A stretch of 53,608 bases of DNA, from NCBI GenBank assembly GCA_021740385.1, contig JAIOZY010000038.1, positions 1 through 53,608 on the forward strand, in the 5' to 3' direction. The notes below the pieces were generated by a model, which had not been told where the DNA came from, ran no database searches, and worked only from the letters and a program-made list of their open reading frames with translations. This DNA comes from Prolixibacteraceae bacterium (GTDB lineage: Bacteria > Bacteroidota > Bacteroidia > Bacteroidales > Prolixibacteraceae). Below are positions 53,188 through 53,608 of the stretch, in pieces. The stretch's first letter is position 1. The number at the start of each line of letters is the position of its first letter. The position numbers and the translations under genes were made by a program.

Positions 53188-53203
53188 TCCCGCATTATCG
53201 GGA
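53188..53203. repeat. Short palindrome replacing the 5' end of the first tRNA-Asn copy
   Basis: TCCCGCATTATCGGGA, with arms TCCCG/CGGGA, sits where the first copy should carry the tRNA start TCCCTAGTAGCT. It is a shorter relative of the 18-base palindromes. Confidence 0.5.
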
Positions 53204-53260
53204 CAGTTGGTTAGAGCGGTCCCGATGTACATCGGGATTAATCCGTAGGTCGTTGGTTCA
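53204..53260 (+). pseudogene. Defective tRNA-Asn copy 1
   Basis: From CAGTTGG to GGTTCA it matches the intact tRNA-Asn, except that the seven bases spanning the anticodon 5' side (CGGACTG) are replaced by the 18-base palindrome TCCCGATGTACATCGGGA (53220-53237). The acceptor 5' strand, most of the T-arm 3' side and the acceptor 3' strand are absent. It cannot make a normal tRNA. A 37-base tail leads to copy 2. Confidence 0.7.
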
Positions 53261-53297
53261 TAACTTATGGAGGATTTTTGAAAAGAACCAAATAAAT

Positions 53298-53366
53298 TCC
53301 CTAGTAGCTCAGTTGGTTAGAGCGGTCCCGATGTACATCGGGATTAATCCGTAGGTCGTTGGTTCA
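53298..53366 (+). pseudogene. Defective tRNA-Asn copy 2
   Basis: It starts with a complete tRNA-Asn 5' end (acceptor 5' strand TCCCTAG, D arm GCTC...GAGC), then the palindrome TCCCGATGTACATCGGGA (53326-53343) instead of the anticodon 5' stem and half the loop, then TTAATCCGTAGGTCGTTGGTTCA as in the intact gene. The 3' T-arm strand and acceptor 3' strand are replaced by the 37-base tail. Not a functional tRNA; a stable hairpin RNA with a tRNA-like 5' half could be made. Confidence 0.7.
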
Positions 53367-53403
53367 TAACTTATGGAGGATTTTTGAAAAGAACCAAATA
53401 AAT

Positions 53404-53477
53404 TCCCTAGTAGCTCAGTTGGTTAGAGCGGCGGACTGTTAATCCGTAGGTCGTTGGTTCAAGTCCAACCTGGGGAG
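53404..53477 (+). tRNA. tRNA-Asn (anticodon GTT)
   Basis: A full cloverleaf of 74 bases. Acceptor TCCCTAG/CTGGGGA with one T-G pair, D stem GCTC/GAGC, anticodon stem GCGGA/TCCGT around loop CTGTTAA (anticodon GTT), variable AGGTC, T stem GTTGG/CCAAC with loop TTCAAGT, discriminator G. CCA is not encoded. A terminator follows directly. Two defective copies precede it on the same strand. Confidence 0.93.
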
Positions 53478-53478
53478 C

Positions 53479-53508
53479 AAAAGGGTGTTCAAACGAGCAC
53501 CCTTTTTT
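53479..53508 (+). terminator. Terminator after tRNA-Asn
   Basis: AAGGGTG (53481-53487) pairs with CACCCTT, with two further pairs beyond a T/G mismatch inside the stem, and is followed by a run of six T (53503-53508). Confidence 0.75.
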
Positions 53509-53529
53509 CATCTTAAATGCCTCACAACA

Positions 53530-53608
53530 ATGTTCTACGTTTACATCATATATTCGCAGAAGTCGGGTAAATATTATGTCGGCTCCACCGATAATGTTCG
53601 GCGAAGAT
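53530..53608 (+). CDS. GIY-YIG nuclease family protein (5' part, runs off the window)
   Basis: Only the first 26 codons are in the window: MFYVYIIYSQKSGKYYVGST followed by DNVRRR. The VYII...GKYYVGST pattern with the following Arg is the start of a GIY-YIG endonuclease domain of the short UPF0213/UvrC-like type (about 80-100 residues in total), often found as single-domain genes in Bacteroidota. The first Tyr pair and the Arg are catalytic positions in the family. The ATG is 21 bases after the T run of the tRNA terminator. Confidence 0.85.
   Translation, partial: MFYVYIIYSQKSGKYYVGSTDNVRRR

Larger units (their letters stand above)
53204..53415. repeat. Perfect tandem duplication of a 106-bp tRNA-derived unit
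   Basis: Bases 53204-53309 and 53310-53415 are identical as far as I can compare. Each unit holds the defective tRNA body with its palindrome, a tail, and the first 12 bases of the next tRNA copy (TCCCTAGTAGCT). In each tail TTGGTTC pairs with GAACCAA (for example 53359-53365 with 53391-53397). Confidence 0.8.

Overview
This window looks like a chromosomal segment of a Bacteroidota bacterium, most like the Bacteroidales/Marinilabiliales group. The support is three secreted proteins with type IX secretion (T9SS) C-terminal sorting domains, a TonB-dependent receptor with a carboxypeptidase-regulatory-like N-terminus, several copies of the Bacteroidota promoter pattern TTTG-N(17-23)-TAnnTTTG, and families common in this phylum (DUF2851, CotH, long PyrF, GH3-like, a deoxynucleoside kinase pair). 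The assignment is made by eye, without a database search.

Layout. 1-6.1 kb: tatC, an intergenic stretch of REP-like hairpins, an FkbM-like methyltransferase, a secreted thioredoxin-like protein, recQ. 6.3-11.4 kb: secreted M28 peptidase, pyrF, DUF2851, a K+ channel with RCK domain, a small DUF6483-like protein. 11.5-14.4 kb: rpsO-pnp. 14.4-15.0 kb: non-coding stretch with a hexamer array and a dispersed palindrome. 15.0-24.3 kb: S9 prolyl oligopeptidase, deoxynucleoside kinase, OmpA/TPR lipoprotein, STAS-like protein, T9SS CotH protein, dusB. 24.3-27.4 kb: AT-rich defence island with a fused and truncated toxin-antitoxin remnant and a BsuBI/PstI-type restriction-modification pair. 27.6-33.0 kb: secreted protein, PAP2 phosphatase, mazG, second deoxynucleoside kinase, GH3-like protein, cvpA. 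33.1-35.3 kb: hipBA module lying between cvpA and a decayed copy of the cvpA tail. 35.3-42.0 kb: tyrS, Wzz-like plus O-antigen-ligase-like pair, pyrH, KDPG aldolase, photolyase. 42.1-49.9 kb: four-gene TonB receptor/lipoprotein/OB-fold/nuclease locus. 50.2-53.6 kb: nadA, NAD-dependent epimerase-like protein, small secreted protein, tRNA-Asn with two upstream defective tandem copies, and the start of a GIY-YIG nuclease gene.

Most noteworthy. (1) The 42.1-49.9 kb locus: an outer-membrane TonB receptor, a lipoprotein, a T9SS OB-fold protein and a T9SS DNase-I-like nuclease. The last three share a repeated module of roughly 60-110 residues that I do not recognise. The locus reads as a candidate system for using extracellular nucleic acid or another phosphodiester, with the lipoprotein in the place usually held by SusD. 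(2) The tRNA-Asn locus: two identical 106-bp units place defective tRNA-Asn copies, with the anticodon arm replaced by a perfect palindrome, between a strong promoter and the intact gene. Related palindromes occur elsewhere in intergenic DNA. (3) hipBA between cvpA and a cvpA relic. (4) The toxin-antitoxin fusion beside the restriction system, whose methyltransferase gene appears to be transcribed almost leaderless behind a long inverted repeat.
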